Shown here one piece after another: positions 8,653 to 18,239 of a stretch of 64,000 bases of DNA. The notes below the pieces were generated by a model. That model did not search any database, was not told where the DNA came from, and was given only the letters and a program-made list of their open reading frames with translations. This DNA comes from Caballeronia novacaledonica (lineage in GTDB: Bacteria > Pseudomonadota > Gammaproteobacteria > Burkholderiales > Burkholderiaceae). Each line of letters opens with the position of its first letter. Positions within the stretch are counted from its first letter, which is position 1. The stretch lies in assembly GCF_900258035.1 (NCBI RefSeq), contig NZ_OGTP01000001.1, forward strand, positions 620,001 through 684,000, read 5' to 3'. The translations under genes were made by a program, and so were the position numbers.

Positions 8653-9126
8653 ATGGCAGAGCTCGAAAAGGAAAAGGTCGTCGGCGTCCTGAACAGGATT
8701 CTCGAATCCGAGCTGGCGGGCGTCGTGCGCTATACGCACTATTCGTTTCTCGTGTTCGGCTTCGGCCGCATTCCCATCGTGTCGTGGCTGCGCGCACAGG
8801 CCGACGAATCGCTCCTGCATGCGCATCAGGCCGGCGAATGGATCACGACGCTCGGCGCGTATCCATCGCTCGAAATTGGCCCGCTGCTCGACAATCACAC
8901 CTTCGACATCGCGACGATCCTGCGCGAATCTTTGCAGGCGGAAAACGTCGCGCTCGGTCTTTATCGCGATCTGCTGACGCTCGTCGAAGATCGCTCCGTC
9001 GCGCTGGAAGAATACGCGCGGCAGATGATCCAGACCGAGGAGCTGCACGCGGGCGAAGTGGACAAGATGCTGCGCAGGCCGGGCGAAGTCGAAACCACTC
9101 CCGAACGCCGCACGGGTCACAACTGA
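8653..9126 (+). CDS. Ferritin-like (bacterioferritin-type) di-iron protein
   Basis: This 157-residue four-helix protein carries the Glu/His spacing of a ferritin-like di-iron centre: ILESELAGVVRYTHYS, ADESLLHAHQAGEW, ESLQAENVALGLYRDLL and QTEELHAGEVDKML. Bacterioferritins store iron and protect against iron-driven oxidation. The ATG at 8653 follows GGAGGCAAGA and begins MAELEKEKVVGVLN; an open frame extends upstream but would add an atypical tail. It is convergent with a peroxiredoxin gene, sharing a terminator. Confidence 0.82.
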   Translation: MAELEKEKVVGVLNRILESELAGVVRYTHYSFLVFGFGRIPIVSWLRAQADESLLHAHQAGEWITTLGAYPSLEIGPLLDNHTFDIATILRESLQAENVALGLYRDLLTLVEDRSVALEEYARQMIQTEELHAGEVDKMLRRPGEVETTPERRTGHN

Positions 9127-9140
9127 ACCGAGCGGAAATG

Positions 9141-9173
9141 AAAACGCCGGTCCGCTTGCGCGGGCCGGCGTTT
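9141..9173. terminator. Bidirectional intrinsic terminator
   Basis: A 12-bp GC-rich stem with a TTGC loop is flanked by AAAA on the left and TTT on the right, so it can stop transcription from both the ferritin-like gene (+) and the peroxiredoxin gene (-). Confidence 0.8.
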
Positions 9174-9194
9174 CATCGCGCGAAAACGCGCACG

Positions 9195-9851
9195 TTACTT
9201 CGGCTGCGCCACCGTGCGCAGATACGGCTTCAAGGTCTTGAAGCCGTCCGGATACTTCTTCTTCGCGTCCTCGTCCGACACCGACGTCGGGATGATCACG
9301 TCATCGCCCGGTCTCCAGTTCACCGGCGTCGCGACCGTGTGCTTCGCGTTCAGTTGCAGCGCGTCGAGCAGGCGCAGCACTTCGTCGAAGTTGCGGCCCG
9401 CGCTCATCGGATACGTGAACGTGGCCTTCACTTTCTTGTCCGGTCCGACGATGAACACGGCGCGGATCGTCGCGTTGTCGTTCGCGGTGCGCGGGCTGCC
9501 GCCGCTCGCGTTCGGATGGATCATGTCGTAGAGCTTCGCGACGTTGAGATCCGCGTCGCCGATCATCGGGTAGTTGACCGCCGTGCCCTGCGTTTCCTCG
9601 ATATCCTTCGCCCATTGCGCGTGATTCGTCACCGGATCGATCGAGAGGCCGATCACCTTCGTGTTGCGCTTGTCGAACTCCGGCTTGAGCCTCGCCATGT
9701 AGCCGAGCTCGGTCGTGCAGACGGGCGTGAAGTCCTTCGGATGCGAGAACAGAATCGCCCATTGGTCGCCGATCCACTCATGAAAGCGAATCGTGCCCTC
9801 GGTCGTCTCTGCTGTGAAATCGGGGGCTTCATCACCAATGCGTATAGCCAT
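9195..9851 (-). CDS. 1-Cys peroxiredoxin (Prx6-type)
   Basis: This 218-residue thiol peroxidase starts MAIRIGDEAPDFTAETTEG. The peroxidatic cysteine lies in HPKDFTPVCTTELG, and the C-terminal Prx6 extension is present (NWRPGDDVIIPTSVSDEDAKKKYP). No second resolving cysteine in the usual 2-Cys position is visible. It reduces hydrogen and organic peroxides in the cytoplasm. The ATG at 9851 is the family-typical start. A TATAAT box about 90 bp upstream could be its promoter. Confidence 0.95.
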   Translation of the reverse strand: MAIRIGDEAPDFTAETTEGTIRFHEWIGDQWAILFSHPKDFTPVCTTELGYMARLKPEFDKRNTKVIGLSIDPVTNHAQWAKDIEETQGTAVNYPMIGDADLNVAKLYDMIHPNASGGSPRTANDNATIRAVFIVGPDKKVKATFTYPMSAGRNFDEVLRLLDALQLNAKHTVATPVNWRPGDDVIIPTSVSDEDAKKKYPDGFKTLKPYLRTVAQPK

Positions 9852-10280
9852 ATCAAATCTCCACGTGAAGAAAGTCCGGTGAACGTTCCGCATGCAACGA
9901 GAACGGATTCCGGGTTGAAAATCGCAATTGTGCTTTTGATTATAGTGCGCCGGCATGCGGGCCTCGGCCGGCTCGATTATGTCCTTGACCTCCGTGGGGT
10001 CTTGCGCGGCGGCATGTTCCGAGGCTCGCCGCGTGCGCGGCACGTTTCCTGCTGGCAGTCGCACGCCATGAACGAGTGTGCTTGTAAAACGCATCGTTAC
10101 ACGCTCGCCGCTTAGCAACGCTCGAATTCCCCGGCAAAATCTGCTATCACGAAACGGCAATAAGTCAGAACGAACGTGCAGGTGAAGCAGCACGCGTGTG
10201 CATCATCCCGCACTCGAACGGGCGACAGACCTCGCCGCGCCACTGGGCGCGGTCTCGCTGCCGCCGCACAGGAGGCGATC
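9852..10280. other. 429-bp divergent intergenic region
   Basis: Apart from the candidate promoter box at 9939-9944, no gene, repeat or RNA structure is recognised. Open frames running through it on both strands are extensions of the flanking genes and lack start signals. Confidence 0.5.
9939..9944 (-). promoter_or_regulatory. Candidate -10 box for the peroxiredoxin gene
   Basis: The minus strand reads TATAAT exactly, in a more AT-rich pocket of otherwise GC-rich DNA. No good -35 hexamer is found at 16-18 bp, which would fit an activator-dependent promoter such as one using OxyR; that part is inference. Confidence 0.4.
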
Positions 10281-11798
10281 GTGACCGTCATGCAAAGAAA
10301 GTCCATTGCTACGCTGCAAAGCGAAGCGGCCGAAAGCGAGGAAGTACTTCAGGAACACGGCGGCCATTCGCTGAAACGTTCGCTCGGCGCGCTCGATGTC
10401 GTGATGCTCGGCATCGGCTGCATCATCGGTGCGGGCATTTTCGTGCTGACGGGCCACGCGGCCGCGGCCAACGCGGGCCCCGCCATCATTCTTTCGTTCG
10501 TGCTCGGCGCGATCGTCTGCGCGCTCGCGGGCCTTTGTTATGCCGAAATGGCATCGACGGTGCCGGTATCGGGCAGCGCGTACACGTATGCCTACGCGAC
10601 GATGGGCGAGCTGATCGCATGGCTCATCGGCTGGGATCTGATCCTCGAATATGCGGTCGGCGCGACGACGGTCGCTATCGGCTGGTCGGGGTATGTGGTG
10701 AGCTTTCTGCATTCGCTCGGCGTCGACATACCGGAGCAGTTCGCGAAAGCGCCCTTCGCGTACGATCCCGGTCATGGCTGGAGCCACGTCGGCGCGATTC
10801 TCAACGTGCCCGCGATGGTGATCGTCGGGCTCATCACGATTCTGCTCGTCATCGGCATACGCGAGTCGGCGCGCGTGAACAGCTTCATCGTCATCATCAA
10901 GGTGCTGATCGTGCTCGCGTTCATCGGCGCGGGCATCGCGTTCGTGGACAGAGGCCATTGGGTCACCGCGCAAAATCCGACGGGCGCGTTCATTCCGCCG
11001 AACACCGGCGAATCGGGCGTGTTCGGCATGAGCGGCGTGCTGCGCGGCGCGGCGGTCGTGTTCTTCGCCTATATCGGCTTCGATTCGGTGTCGTGCGTGG
11101 CGCAGGAAACGCACAATCCGAAACGCGACATGCCGATCGGCCTGCTCGGCTCGCTCACGATCTGCACGATCCTCTATGTGCTCGTGTCTTATGTGCTGAC
11201 GGGTATCGTGCCTTACGACAAGCTCAACGTGTCCGATCCGATCGCGGTCGGCGTCGATGCGATCGGCATGCGCTGGCTCTCGCCCATCGTGAAGCTGGGC
11301 GCGATCTTCGGTCTCACGTCGGTGATTCTCGTGCTTCTGCTCGCGCAGCCGCGCATCTTCTATTCGATGGCGAGAGACGGCCTCCTGCCGCCGTTCGCAT
11401 CGAAGATTCATTCCCGGTTTCACACGCCCTATATCACGACGATCGTCACCGGCGTCATCGTGATGATTCTGGCGGGGCTTCTGCCGATCGGACTCGTCGG
11501 CGAGCTCGTGAGCATCGGCACGCTGTTCGCGTTCATGGTGGTGTGCATCGGCGTGCTGGTGCTGCGCATCACGCAGCCGAATCTGGAGCGCGCGTTCAAG
11601 ACGCCGGCGGTGTATGTGGTCGCGCCGCTCGGCGCGTTGTCCTCGCTCTTCCTGATGTCGGGTCTGCCCGCCGATACGTGGATACGGCTCATCGTGTGGA
11701 TGGCGATCGGCGTGGTCATCTACTTCGGCTATGGCATACGTCATAGCAGGCTGCGCAATCAGCGCGACAACGCGCCGGAACGCACCGCGCGCGGATGA
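10281..11798 (+). CDS. APC-superfamily amino acid permease
   Basis: This 505-residue inner-membrane protein has about 12-14 hydrophobic helices. The signature [30 protein letters not shown] region lies in helix 1, and [11 protein letters not shown] in helix 8, both typical of cationic/general amino acid transporters. A GTG at 10281 sits 5 bp after AGGAGG and is preferred over the ATG at 10290, which is too far from it. The N-terminal 40 residues are polar and cytoplasmic. The substrate is not deducible. It is followed at once by a strong terminator and is likely a single-gene unit. Confidence 0.9.
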   Translation: MTVMQRKSIATLQSEAAESEEVLQEHGGHSLKRSLGALDVVMLGIGCIIGAGIFVLTGHAAAANAGPAIILSFVLGAIVCALAGLCYAEMASTVPVSGSAYTYAYATMGELIAWLIGWDLILEYAVGATTVAIGWSGYVVSFLHSLGVDIPEQFAKAPFAYDPGHGWSHVGAILNVPAMVIVGLITILLVIGIRESARVNSFIVIIKVLIVLAFIGAGIAFVDRGHWVTAQNPTGAFIPPNTGESGVFGMSGVLRGAAVVFFAYIGFDSVSCVAQETHNPKRDMPIGLLGSLTICTILYVLVSYVLTGIVPYDKLNVSDPIAVGVDAIGMRWLSPIVKLGAIFGLTSVILVLLLAQPRIFYSMARDGLLPPFASKIHSRFHTPYITTIVTGVIVMILAGLLPIGLVGELVSIGTLFAFMVVCIGVLVLRITQPNLERAFKTPAVYVVAPLGALSSLFLMSGLPADTWIRLIVWMAIGVVIYFGYGIRHSRLRNQRDNAPERTARG

Positions 11799-11804
11799 CA
11801 TGCC

Positions 11805-11836
11805 AAAGGGCCGCTCTCAACGCGGCCCTTCTTGTT
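11805..11836 (+). terminator. Intrinsic terminator after the permease gene
   Basis: The stem AAGGGCCGC/GCGGCCCTT has a 7-nt loop and is followed by CTTGTTTT. On the minus strand the flanking AAA also makes it usable for the convergent CoA-transferase gene. Confidence 0.8.
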
Positions 11837-11841
11837 TTCCG

Positions 11842-13842
11842 CTATTCGGACGCGCGCTTCGATTCGTGTTCGCGCGCTTCTTCCGGGCTTTCGTAGATGT
11901 ACGGCGCGACGCCGCGGCGCTTCAATGCGTCGCCTAGCTTGAGACGCAGGAAGCTGCTCGTCGTATAGCGCGTCACGCGATCGTAAAGGCCATCGACGAG
12001 CTTCGTCACCATCTCCGAATAGGCGTCGAGCATATCGGGGCGAATCGAAAAGTTATCGTAATTCACGATCGCGTGCGGCTTCGCTTTCATAGCGGCCAAT
12101 TGCTTTTCGACTTCGACGCGTATCGCTTCGACATCGCTCAGGCTCTTCACTTCATGGCCTTCGAAGTTGATGAAGAAGAGATTCTTTTCCGCGTCGTAGC
12201 TGAAGCGCTCCGAAAGATCGAGCCTTAGCAGCACGTTGCGCAGGCCCATCGGCGCATCGCGGAAGATGCGTTCGTCCATCAGGCGCGGCGGCGTATCCAT
12301 GATCGGCTCGAAACCCATCTGCCCGACGATGTCCCGCTCGATATCGATGCCCGGCGCGACTTCCGTGAGCGCGAGGCCCTTGTCCGTGAGTTCGAACACG
12401 CAGCGCTCGGTGATATAGAGCACGGTCTTTCCGCTCTCGGCCGCATAACGGCCGCTGAACGTGCGATGCTCGACCGCATCGACGAACTTGCGGCAATCGC
12501 CTTCGCGGCGAATGCTCAGCTTGCCTTCATCGATCGCGACGTCCAGCTTGCCCGCGTTGAACGTGCCCACGAACACCACTTTCTTCGCGGCCTGGCTGAT
12601 GTTGATGAAGCCGCCCGCGCCCGCCAGCTTCGGCCCGAACTTGCTCACGTTGAGATTGCCTTCGCGATCCGCCTGCGCGAGACCGAGGAATGCGATATCG
12701 AGGCCGCCGCCATCGTAGAAATCGAACTGATAAGGTTGATCGATGATCGCCTGCGTATTCGTCGCCGCGCCGAAGTTGAGGCCGCCCGCCGGAATGCCGC
12801 CGATCACGCCGGGCTCGGTCGTCATCGTGAAGAGATCGATCACCTGCTCCTCGTTCGCGACGCTCGCGATGCCTTCCGGCATACCGATGCCGAGATTGAC
12901 GACGCTGTTGGCCATCAGTTCGAATGCAGCGCGCCGCGCGATGATCTTGCGTTCCGTGAGCGCCATCGGCGGCACCGAACTCGCGGCCACGCGCAACTCG
13001 CTCGAAAACGCCGCGTTGTACGGCTCGCCGAAGGTCTGCCAGTGATGATCGCTCCTCGCGACCACGACGCAATCGACCATCACGCCGGGAATCTTCACCT
13101 GACGCGAGTTGAGCGTGTTCGATTCCGCGAGCCGCTCGACCTGCGCGATCACGATGCCGCCCGAATTGCGCGCGGCCATCGCGATGGCCAGCGCTTCGAG
13201 CGTCAGCGCTTCTTTTTCCATCGTGATGTTGCCGTTCAGATCGGCGGTGGTGCCGCGCACGATCGCGACATCGATCGGGAAGGTCTTGTAGTACAGATAG
13301 TCCGTGCCGTCGATAGGCATGAGCCGCACGATATCTTCCGTCGTGCGCGCGTTGAGCTTGCCGCCGCCGTTGCGCGGATCGACGAACGTGCCGAGGCCGA
13401 CCGTCGAAAGCTGGCCCGGCCGATGCGCGGCGATATCGCGAAAGAGTTGCGAGATCACGCCTTGCGGCAGGTTATACGCTTCGATGCGGTTCTCGATCGC
13501 CATCTTCTGCAGGCCCGGCACGAGTCCCCAGTGACCGCCGATCACGCGCTTGACGAGACCTTCGTGCGCGAGATGATTGAGGCCTTTCGTGCGCCCATCG
13601 CCCTGACCCGCCGCATAGACGAGCGTGAGATTCGCGATCGGATCGCTGCCTTCGATAAAGCGTTCCTCCAGCGCGATCGCCACTTCCTCCGCGAAGCCGA
13701 TGCCGACAAAACCGCTCGTCGCGAGCGTATCGCCCGAGCGAATGAGGCGCACGGCCTCGCGCGCGGATACGATCTTGCCGCGCTCGACGAGGCGCGCGCT
13801 CGAGGGAAACGGATGTCGGGTCGGCGTGTTGCTGGCGGTCAT
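11842..13842 (-). CDS. CoA-transferase, propionate/acyl-CoA:acetate type
   Basis: This 666-residue protein fuses the two family I CoA-transferase halves: the first with [19 protein letters not shown], the second with [17 protein letters not shown] and the catalytic glutamate in [16 protein letters not shown]. An extra C-terminal part of about 130 residues ([23 protein letters not shown]) resembles the extension seen in some proteobacterial members. It should move CoA between short-chain acyl-CoAs and acids. The ATG at 13842 has AAAGGAG upstream. It lies 42 bp downstream of kup on the same strand. Confidence 0.88.
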   Translation of the reverse strand: MTASNTPTRHPFPSSARLVERGKIVSAREAVRLIRSGDTLATSGFVGIGFAEEVAIALEERFIEGSDPIANLTLVYAAGQGDGRTKGLNHLAHEGLVKRVIGGHWGLVPGLQKMAIENRIEAYNLPQGVISQLFRDIAAHRPGQLSTVGLGTFVDPRNGGGKLNARTTEDIVRLMPIDGTDYLYYKTFPIDVAIVRGTTADLNGNITMEKEALTLEALAIAMAARNSGGIVIAQVERLAESNTLNSRQVKIPGVMVDCVVVARSDHHWQTFGEPYNAAFSSELRVAASSVPPMALTERKIIARRAAFELMANSVVNLGIGMPEGIASVANEEQVIDLFTMTTEPGVIGGIPAGGLNFGAATNTQAIIDQPYQFDFYDGGGLDIAFLGLAQADREGNLNVSKFGPKLAGAGGFINISQAAKKVVFVGTFNAGKLDVAIDEGKLSIRREGDCRKFVDAVEHRTFSGRYAAESGKTVLYITERCVFELTDKGLALTEVAPGIDIERDIVGQMGFEPIMDTPPRLMDERIFRDAPMGLRNVLLRLDLSERFSYDAEKNLFFINFEGHEVKSLSDVEAIRVEVEKQLAAMKAKPHAIVNYDNFSIRPDMLDAYSEMVTKLVDGLYDRVTRYTTSSFLRLKLGDALKRRGVAPYIYESPEEAREHESKRASE

Positions 13843-13884
13843 GGCGTCTCCTTTCGGCCGCAATTTTTTGGTGAGTCTCGCTCT

Positions 13885-15810
13885 TTATATTTCGATCCGC
13901 GCGCCGAGTTCGATCACGCGATCGGCCGGCAATCGCAAATAAGCCGCGACGTTCCCCACATTGTGCAGCATGATCGCGAAGAGCCGTTCGCGCCATAACG
14001 CCATGCCGGTGCCCGGCGTCGGCACCACGGTCGCGCGCGAAAGAAAATACGAAATCGTCGCGCGATCGAACTTGAGTCCCGACGGACGGCACTTCTCCAG
14101 CGCAGCGGGCAGATCGACTTCGTCCTTGAAGCCATAGTTCACCGTCAACTGGAAACAGCCGTCGCCGAGCGCTTCGAGACGGATGCGGCGCGATTCGTCG
14201 ACCCAGGGCACCGGCTCGGTCGTGACCGTCAGAAAGACCGTGTGTTCGTGCAGCACGCGGTTATGCATGAGATTGTTCAGCAGCGAATGCGGCACGCCGC
14301 TCGGATCGTTCGACATGAAGATGGCCGTGCCTTCCACGCGCGCGGGCGAACGCGCGATGAGGCTCGTGAGGAAGGGCTTGAGCGGCATCGCGCCGGCGCG
14401 CACGCGCGCTTCCTGGATCATCATTTGCGCGCCGCGTCCCCACGTCGCCATGATCGTGAACATCACGAGGCCGATGGCGACCGGGAACCAGCCGCCCTCC
14501 GCGATCTTCAGGCAATTCGCCGAGAAGAACATCGCGTCGATCACGAAGAAGAAGGCCGTCGCGAAGAGGCACAGCGCCCAGTTGTAGTGCCATGCATAGC
14601 GGATCACGAAGAAGGTCAGCACCGTCGTGATGAGCATCGTGCCGGTGACGGCGATGCCGTATGCGGAGCCGAGCGCCGTCGAGGAACCGAAGCCGAGCAC
14701 GGCGGCGACGACCGCGAGCAGGAGCGTCCAGTTGATGCCCGGCACATAGATCTGCCCGATCTCCTTCGCCGACGTGTACACGACGCTCATGCGCGGCAGG
14801 AAGCCGAGCTGCATCGCTTGCTTGGTCATCGAATACGTGCCCGAAATCACGGCCTGCGACGCGATCACCGTCGCGATGGTCGAGAGCACGACCATCGGAT
14901 AGAGCATCCACGAAGGGAAAAGCCGATAGAACGGATTTTGCAGCGCGGCCGGGTCTGCGATCAGGAGCGCGCCCTGACCGAGATAGTTGAGCGCGAGGGC
15001 GGGAAAGACGACCGCGAACCATGTGAGGCGGATCGGGCGCGAACCGAAGTGGCCCATGTCGGCGTAAAGGGCTTCGGCGCCCGTCAGCGAAAGCACGACC
15101 GCGCCGAGTGCGACGAACGCGAGCCAGCGATGATGCAGACAGAATTCCAGCCCCGCGAGCGGATTGAGAGCCAGGAGAATCTGCGGCCCGTCCTTGATGT
15201 TGATGAGCCCCGACACGGCGAGTATCACGAACCACAGCACCATCACGGGCCCGAACACCGCGCCGATGCCCGACGTGCCGTGCTTCTGCATCACGAAGAG
15301 CGCGATCAGCGCAACGAGCGTCACGGGCACGACATAGGGCTGCAAGCCCGGCGCGGCCACTTCGAGCCCTTCCACCGCGCTTAGCACGGAGATGGCGGGC
15401 GTGATGACGCCATCGCCGTAAAAGAGCGCCGCGCCCATCACGCCGACGAGCAGCAGCACGTGCTTCAGCCGCTTCTTCGATTCGACCGATGACGCCGCGA
15501 GCGCGAGCAGCGCCATGATGCCGCCTTCGCCGTGATTGTTGGCGCGCAGGATCAGCGTCACGTACTTGAGCGAGACGATGATCGTGAGCGACCAGAAAAT
15601 CAGCGACACGATGCCGATCACGTTCGCGGGCTGCAACGGCAGGCCGCTCGCGGGATCGAACACGGTTTTGAGCGTATAGAGCGGGCTCGTGCCGATGTCG
15701 CCGTAGACGACGCCGAGCGCCGCGAGCGAGAGTCCCATCAGCGCCGGATGGCCCTGCGGCTTGGGCGCGTGCTTGTCGTCGGCCGGAACGCCGGGTGCAG
15801 TCGATCCCAT
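13885..15810 (-). CDS. kup: Low-affinity potassium uptake protein Kup
   Basis: This 641-residue K+/H+ symporter has about 12 membrane helices in the first 440 residues, beginning with the hallmark ALGVVYGDIGTSPLYTLKTVF, followed by NNHGEGGIMALLALA and GDGVITPAISVLSAVEG. The C-terminal 200 residues form the cytoplasmic domain (RVPGTGMALW-like block with FFLSRATVVP). GGGAGGAATC precedes the ATG. A GGCCGCC/GGCGGCC hairpin lies in its leader at about 15833-15852; whether it regulates kup is unknown. Confidence 0.96.
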   Translation of the reverse strand: MGSTAPGVPADDKHAPKPQGHPALMGLSLAALGVVYGDIGTSPLYTLKTVFDPASGLPLQPANVIGIVSLIFWSLTIIVSLKYVTLILRANNHGEGGIMALLALAASSVESKKRLKHVLLLVGVMGAALFYGDGVITPAISVLSAVEGLEVAAPGLQPYVVPVTLVALIALFVMQKHGTSGIGAVFGPVMVLWFVILAVSGLINIKDGPQILLALNPLAGLEFCLHHRWLAFVALGAVVLSLTGAEALYADMGHFGSRPIRLTWFAVVFPALALNYLGQGALLIADPAALQNPFYRLFPSWMLYPMVVLSTIATVIASQAVISGTYSMTKQAMQLGFLPRMSVVYTSAKEIGQIYVPGINWTLLLAVVAAVLGFGSSTALGSAYGIAVTGTMLITTVLTFFVIRYAWHYNWALCLFATAFFFVIDAMFFSANCLKIAEGGWFPVAIGLVMFTIMATWGRGAQMMIQEARVRAGAMPLKPFLTSLIARSPARVEGTAIFMSNDPSGVPHSLLNNLMHNRVLHEHTVFLTVTTEPVPWVDESRRIRLEALGDGCFQLTVNYGFKDEVDLPAALEKCRPSGLKFDRATISYFLSRATVVPTPGTGMALWRERLFAIMLHNVGNVAAYLRLPADRVIELGARIEI

Positions 15811-15935
15811 GATTCCTCCCTGCCTTTTTCCGGGCCGCCGCGCATGGGCGGCCTATTTGTCAGAGGATGAGCGTCTGCTTTGCGATTTCAATCAAAGTAT
15901 AGAAACGAAGCGCGGCGATGTCCGCGCAGGCGTCT

Positions 15936-16772
15936 TTACGCGTATTGGATCTGTGCGACCGCGCGCAATTCGTCGGCGGTGGCGGTGCCGTAGCCGAAGA
16001 ACTCCAGATACGCGGGAATCATTTCGAAAAGCATGTCCGTGCCGACCTGCACGGGACAGCCCTTGTCCTTCGCCGCGCGCAACAGCGGCGTGTACTCCGA
16101 CTTCATCACCACTTCGCCGACGAACGTGCCCGGCGCGATGCGGTCGATATCGAACGGCAAGGGGTCGGTGTCCTTCATGCCGAGCGGCGTCGCGTTCACG
16201 ATCACGTCGAAGCCGGCGGGATCTTTCGTGTCGGTCGTGACGACCAGCTTCGGATAGTGCTCGCGCAAGCGTGACGCGAGCCCTTCGACCGACGCCGTGT
16301 TGGTATCGAAGATCGCGAGTTCCGCGACGCCCGCCGCCGCGAGCGATGCCGCGATCGGCGAACCGACGCCGCCGCTTCCGAGCACGAGCACGCGCGTGCC
16401 CGCGAGCTTGCGGCCCTTGCGCTCGACGCCGCGCACGAAGCCTGCGCCATCGAACTGATCGCCGACGAGCGTGCCGTCCGGGCGTTTGAGGATCGCATTG
16501 CAGGCTCCGGCGATGCGCGCGGTGGGACTCACTTCGTCCATCAGGCCGACAGTCGTGATCTTGTGCGGCATGGTGACGAGCGCGCCGCGAATGTTCGTCA
16601 GCTTGAACAGATGCGGCAGGAACGCGAGGTAATCCTCGGGTTTGACGCCCATCGGTACGACGACCGCGTCGATGCCCTGTTTATCGAACCAGGGGTTGTA
16701 GATCATCGGCGCCTTGAACGCTTCGGTCGGGTAGCCGAGGTGAGCAATCAGAGTGGTCTTGCCGCTGATCAT
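15936..16772 (-). CDS. Shikimate dehydrogenase family protein (AroE paralogue)
   Basis: This 278-residue NAD(P)-dependent oxidoreductase has shikimate-site residues in VTMPHK and FDGAGFVRG and a nucleotide site GSGGVGSPIAASLAAAG. The second family motif reads GDQFDGAG instead of the usual GxNTDxxG of housekeeping AroE. That places it among the AroE-like paralogues that use quinate, shikimate or related acids in catabolism, so the main biosynthetic enzyme is probably elsewhere. AAAGGAGCTGCC precedes the ATG. Confidence 0.85.
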   Translation of the reverse strand: MISGKTTLIAHLGYPTEAFKAPMIYNPWFDKQGIDAVVVPMGVKPEDYLAFLPHLFKLTNIRGALVTMPHKITTVGLMDEVSPTARIAGACNAILKRPDGTLVGDQFDGAGFVRGVERKGRKLAGTRVLVLGSGGVGSPIAASLAAAGVAELAIFDTNTASVEGLASRLREHYPKLVVTTDTKDPAGFDVIVNATPLGMKDTDPLPFDIDRIAPGTFVGEVVMKSEYTPLLRAAKDKGCPVQVGTDMLFEMIPAYLEFFGYGTATADELRAVAQIQYA

Positions 16773-16852
16773 GGCAGCTCCTTTCAGGATGTCGGACGCG
16801 CGGTGGCGACCCGATCATGATAGAGCGGATTGTTTCTGCGGCAGTGCGGCAA

Positions 16853-17587
16853 TCAATGACTCGCGCCCAGATACGCGGCTTTCACCGATGGATCGTTGCG
16901 CAACTGCTCGGCCGGTCCGTGCGTCGCGACGCGGCCATTCTCCAGCACGTAGCCGTAATCCGCGACATTGAGCGCGGCGGCGGCGAACTGCTCGACGAGC
17001 AGCATCGTGACGCCATCCGCCTTGAGACGCTCGATGATGCGAAATACTTCGTCGACGAGAATGGGCGCAAGGCCCATCGATGGTTCGTCGAGCAGCACGA
17101 GATCCGGATTGAGCATGATGGCGCGCGCCATCGCGAGCATTTGCTGTTCGCCGCCGGATAGCGTGCCCGCTAGCTGATTGCGCCGTTCTTTCAGGCGCGG
17201 GAACAGGTCGATCGCGCGTTCGAGATCGGCGTCGATATCGCCTTTCGGGCGCGACCAGGTCAGGCGCGGGAATGCGCCGAGGAGCAGGTTGTCGGTGACG
17301 GACATCGTCGCGAAAACGCGGCGTCCTTCGGGGGAGTGCGCGAGTCCCAGACGCGCGATCTTGTGCGACTCCAGCGAGTCGATGCGCTTTTTGTCGCTGC
17401 CCACGCCCATGGTGATTTCGCCTTCCGTCGGCTTGATCATGCCGGAGATGGCGCGCATCGTCGTGGTCTTGCCTGCGCCGTTGGAGCCTATCAGCGTCAC
17501 CACTTTCGCCTTCGGCACGTCAAGGGAGATACCGTGGAGGACTTTCACTTTGCCGTAGCCGGCGTGGAGGTTTTTTATCGTCAGCAT
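16853..17587 (-). CDS. livF: Branched-chain amino acid ABC transporter ATP-binding protein LivF
   Basis: This 244-residue ATPase has Walker A GSNGAGKTTT, signature LSGGEQQM and Walker B LVLLDEP, with the LivF-type LLVEQFAAAALNVADYGYVLENGR ending. It partners the LivG half of the LivM-LivG fusion. It lies 652 bp from that gene because repeat copy A is inserted between them. No purine-rich Shine-Dalgarno precedes the ATG (the sequence is CCCTCAAAAATC), which is odd for this genome and may be a result of the insertion. Confidence 0.93.
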   Translation of the reverse strand: MLTIKNLHAGYGKVKVLHGISLDVPKAKVVTLIGSNGAGKTTTMRAISGMIKPTEGEITMGVGSDKKRIDSLESHKIARLGLAHSPEGRRVFATMSVTDNLLLGAFPRLTWSRPKGDIDADLERAIDLFPRLKERRNQLAGTLSGGEQQMLAMARAIMLNPDLVLLDEPSMGLAPILVDEVFRIIERLKADGVTMLLVEQFAAAALNVADYGYVLENGRVATHGPAEQLRNDPSVKAAYLGASH

Positions 17588-17610
17588 GATTTTTGAGGGT
17601 CGTCGTGTTT

Positions 17611-18226
17611 GCTCGTGCTTCTATGAAGTCCCGTTTTCTTAGTGGTCTATTAGCGTTGCCCCTGTGCGGGGCGGCAGTCACTTTCTTTGCTGCTGCAAAG
17701 AAAGTAACCAAAGAAACAGCTATCCCCAGCCTAAGCACTTCATACCGGCCGCGGCACAGGCGATCGACCTAATGGCCCGGCAGTAGCGAGTGCCCTCGCA
17801 AGCAGATCACGGCCTGGCTCGCGCACGGTCTGACACATCGCACCACACAACACACTGGCTCAGCACAAAACAGCTCCGGCCCGCTACGCGGCCGATGGGT
17901 CAATCGGGGCGGCGTGTGCTTCTTTCTCGACGGTTTCCCTCGCATACCCAACGGCAGCGCGCAGCGCTGTGCCGGAGCTATTTCGTGCTGAACCAGCACG
18001 CTAAAACTACTGGCTCGTCCGATCGTGCGCGATCCAAGCCGTGTGAGTTTTGTGAGGGCACTCGCTATAGCCGTTCCATTCAGCCAATCGCCTGTGCCGC
18101 GGCCGGCGTGAAGCACTTTGGATGGGAGAAGCTGCTTTCTTTGGTTACTTTCTTTGCAGCAGCAAAGAAAGTGACTGCCGCCCCGCACAGGGGCAACGCT
18201 AATAAACCAAAAGCAAATCGGGATCC
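17611..18226. repeat. Large palindromic repeat, copy A
   Basis: An element of about 616 bp whose two halves are inverted copies. Left and right arms pair over GTTGCCCCTGTGCGGGGCGG, over CCGGCCGCGGCACAGGCGAT, and inwards over TAGCGAGTGCCCTC and CAGCACAAAACAGCTCCGG. Each arm also carries its own perfect hairpin with the 10-bp stem CTTTCTTTGC (17681-17704 and 18148-18171). It fills the space between livM-livG and livF. Compared with copy B it has about 24 extra bases near 17915-17940 and a better preserved right arm. No coding gene is present; translated frames give the FAAAKKVTKE-type artefact seen in many genomes that carry such repeats. No transposase or target-site duplication was recognised. 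Confidence 0.88.
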
Positions 18227-18239
18227 AGCGACAAAAAAA

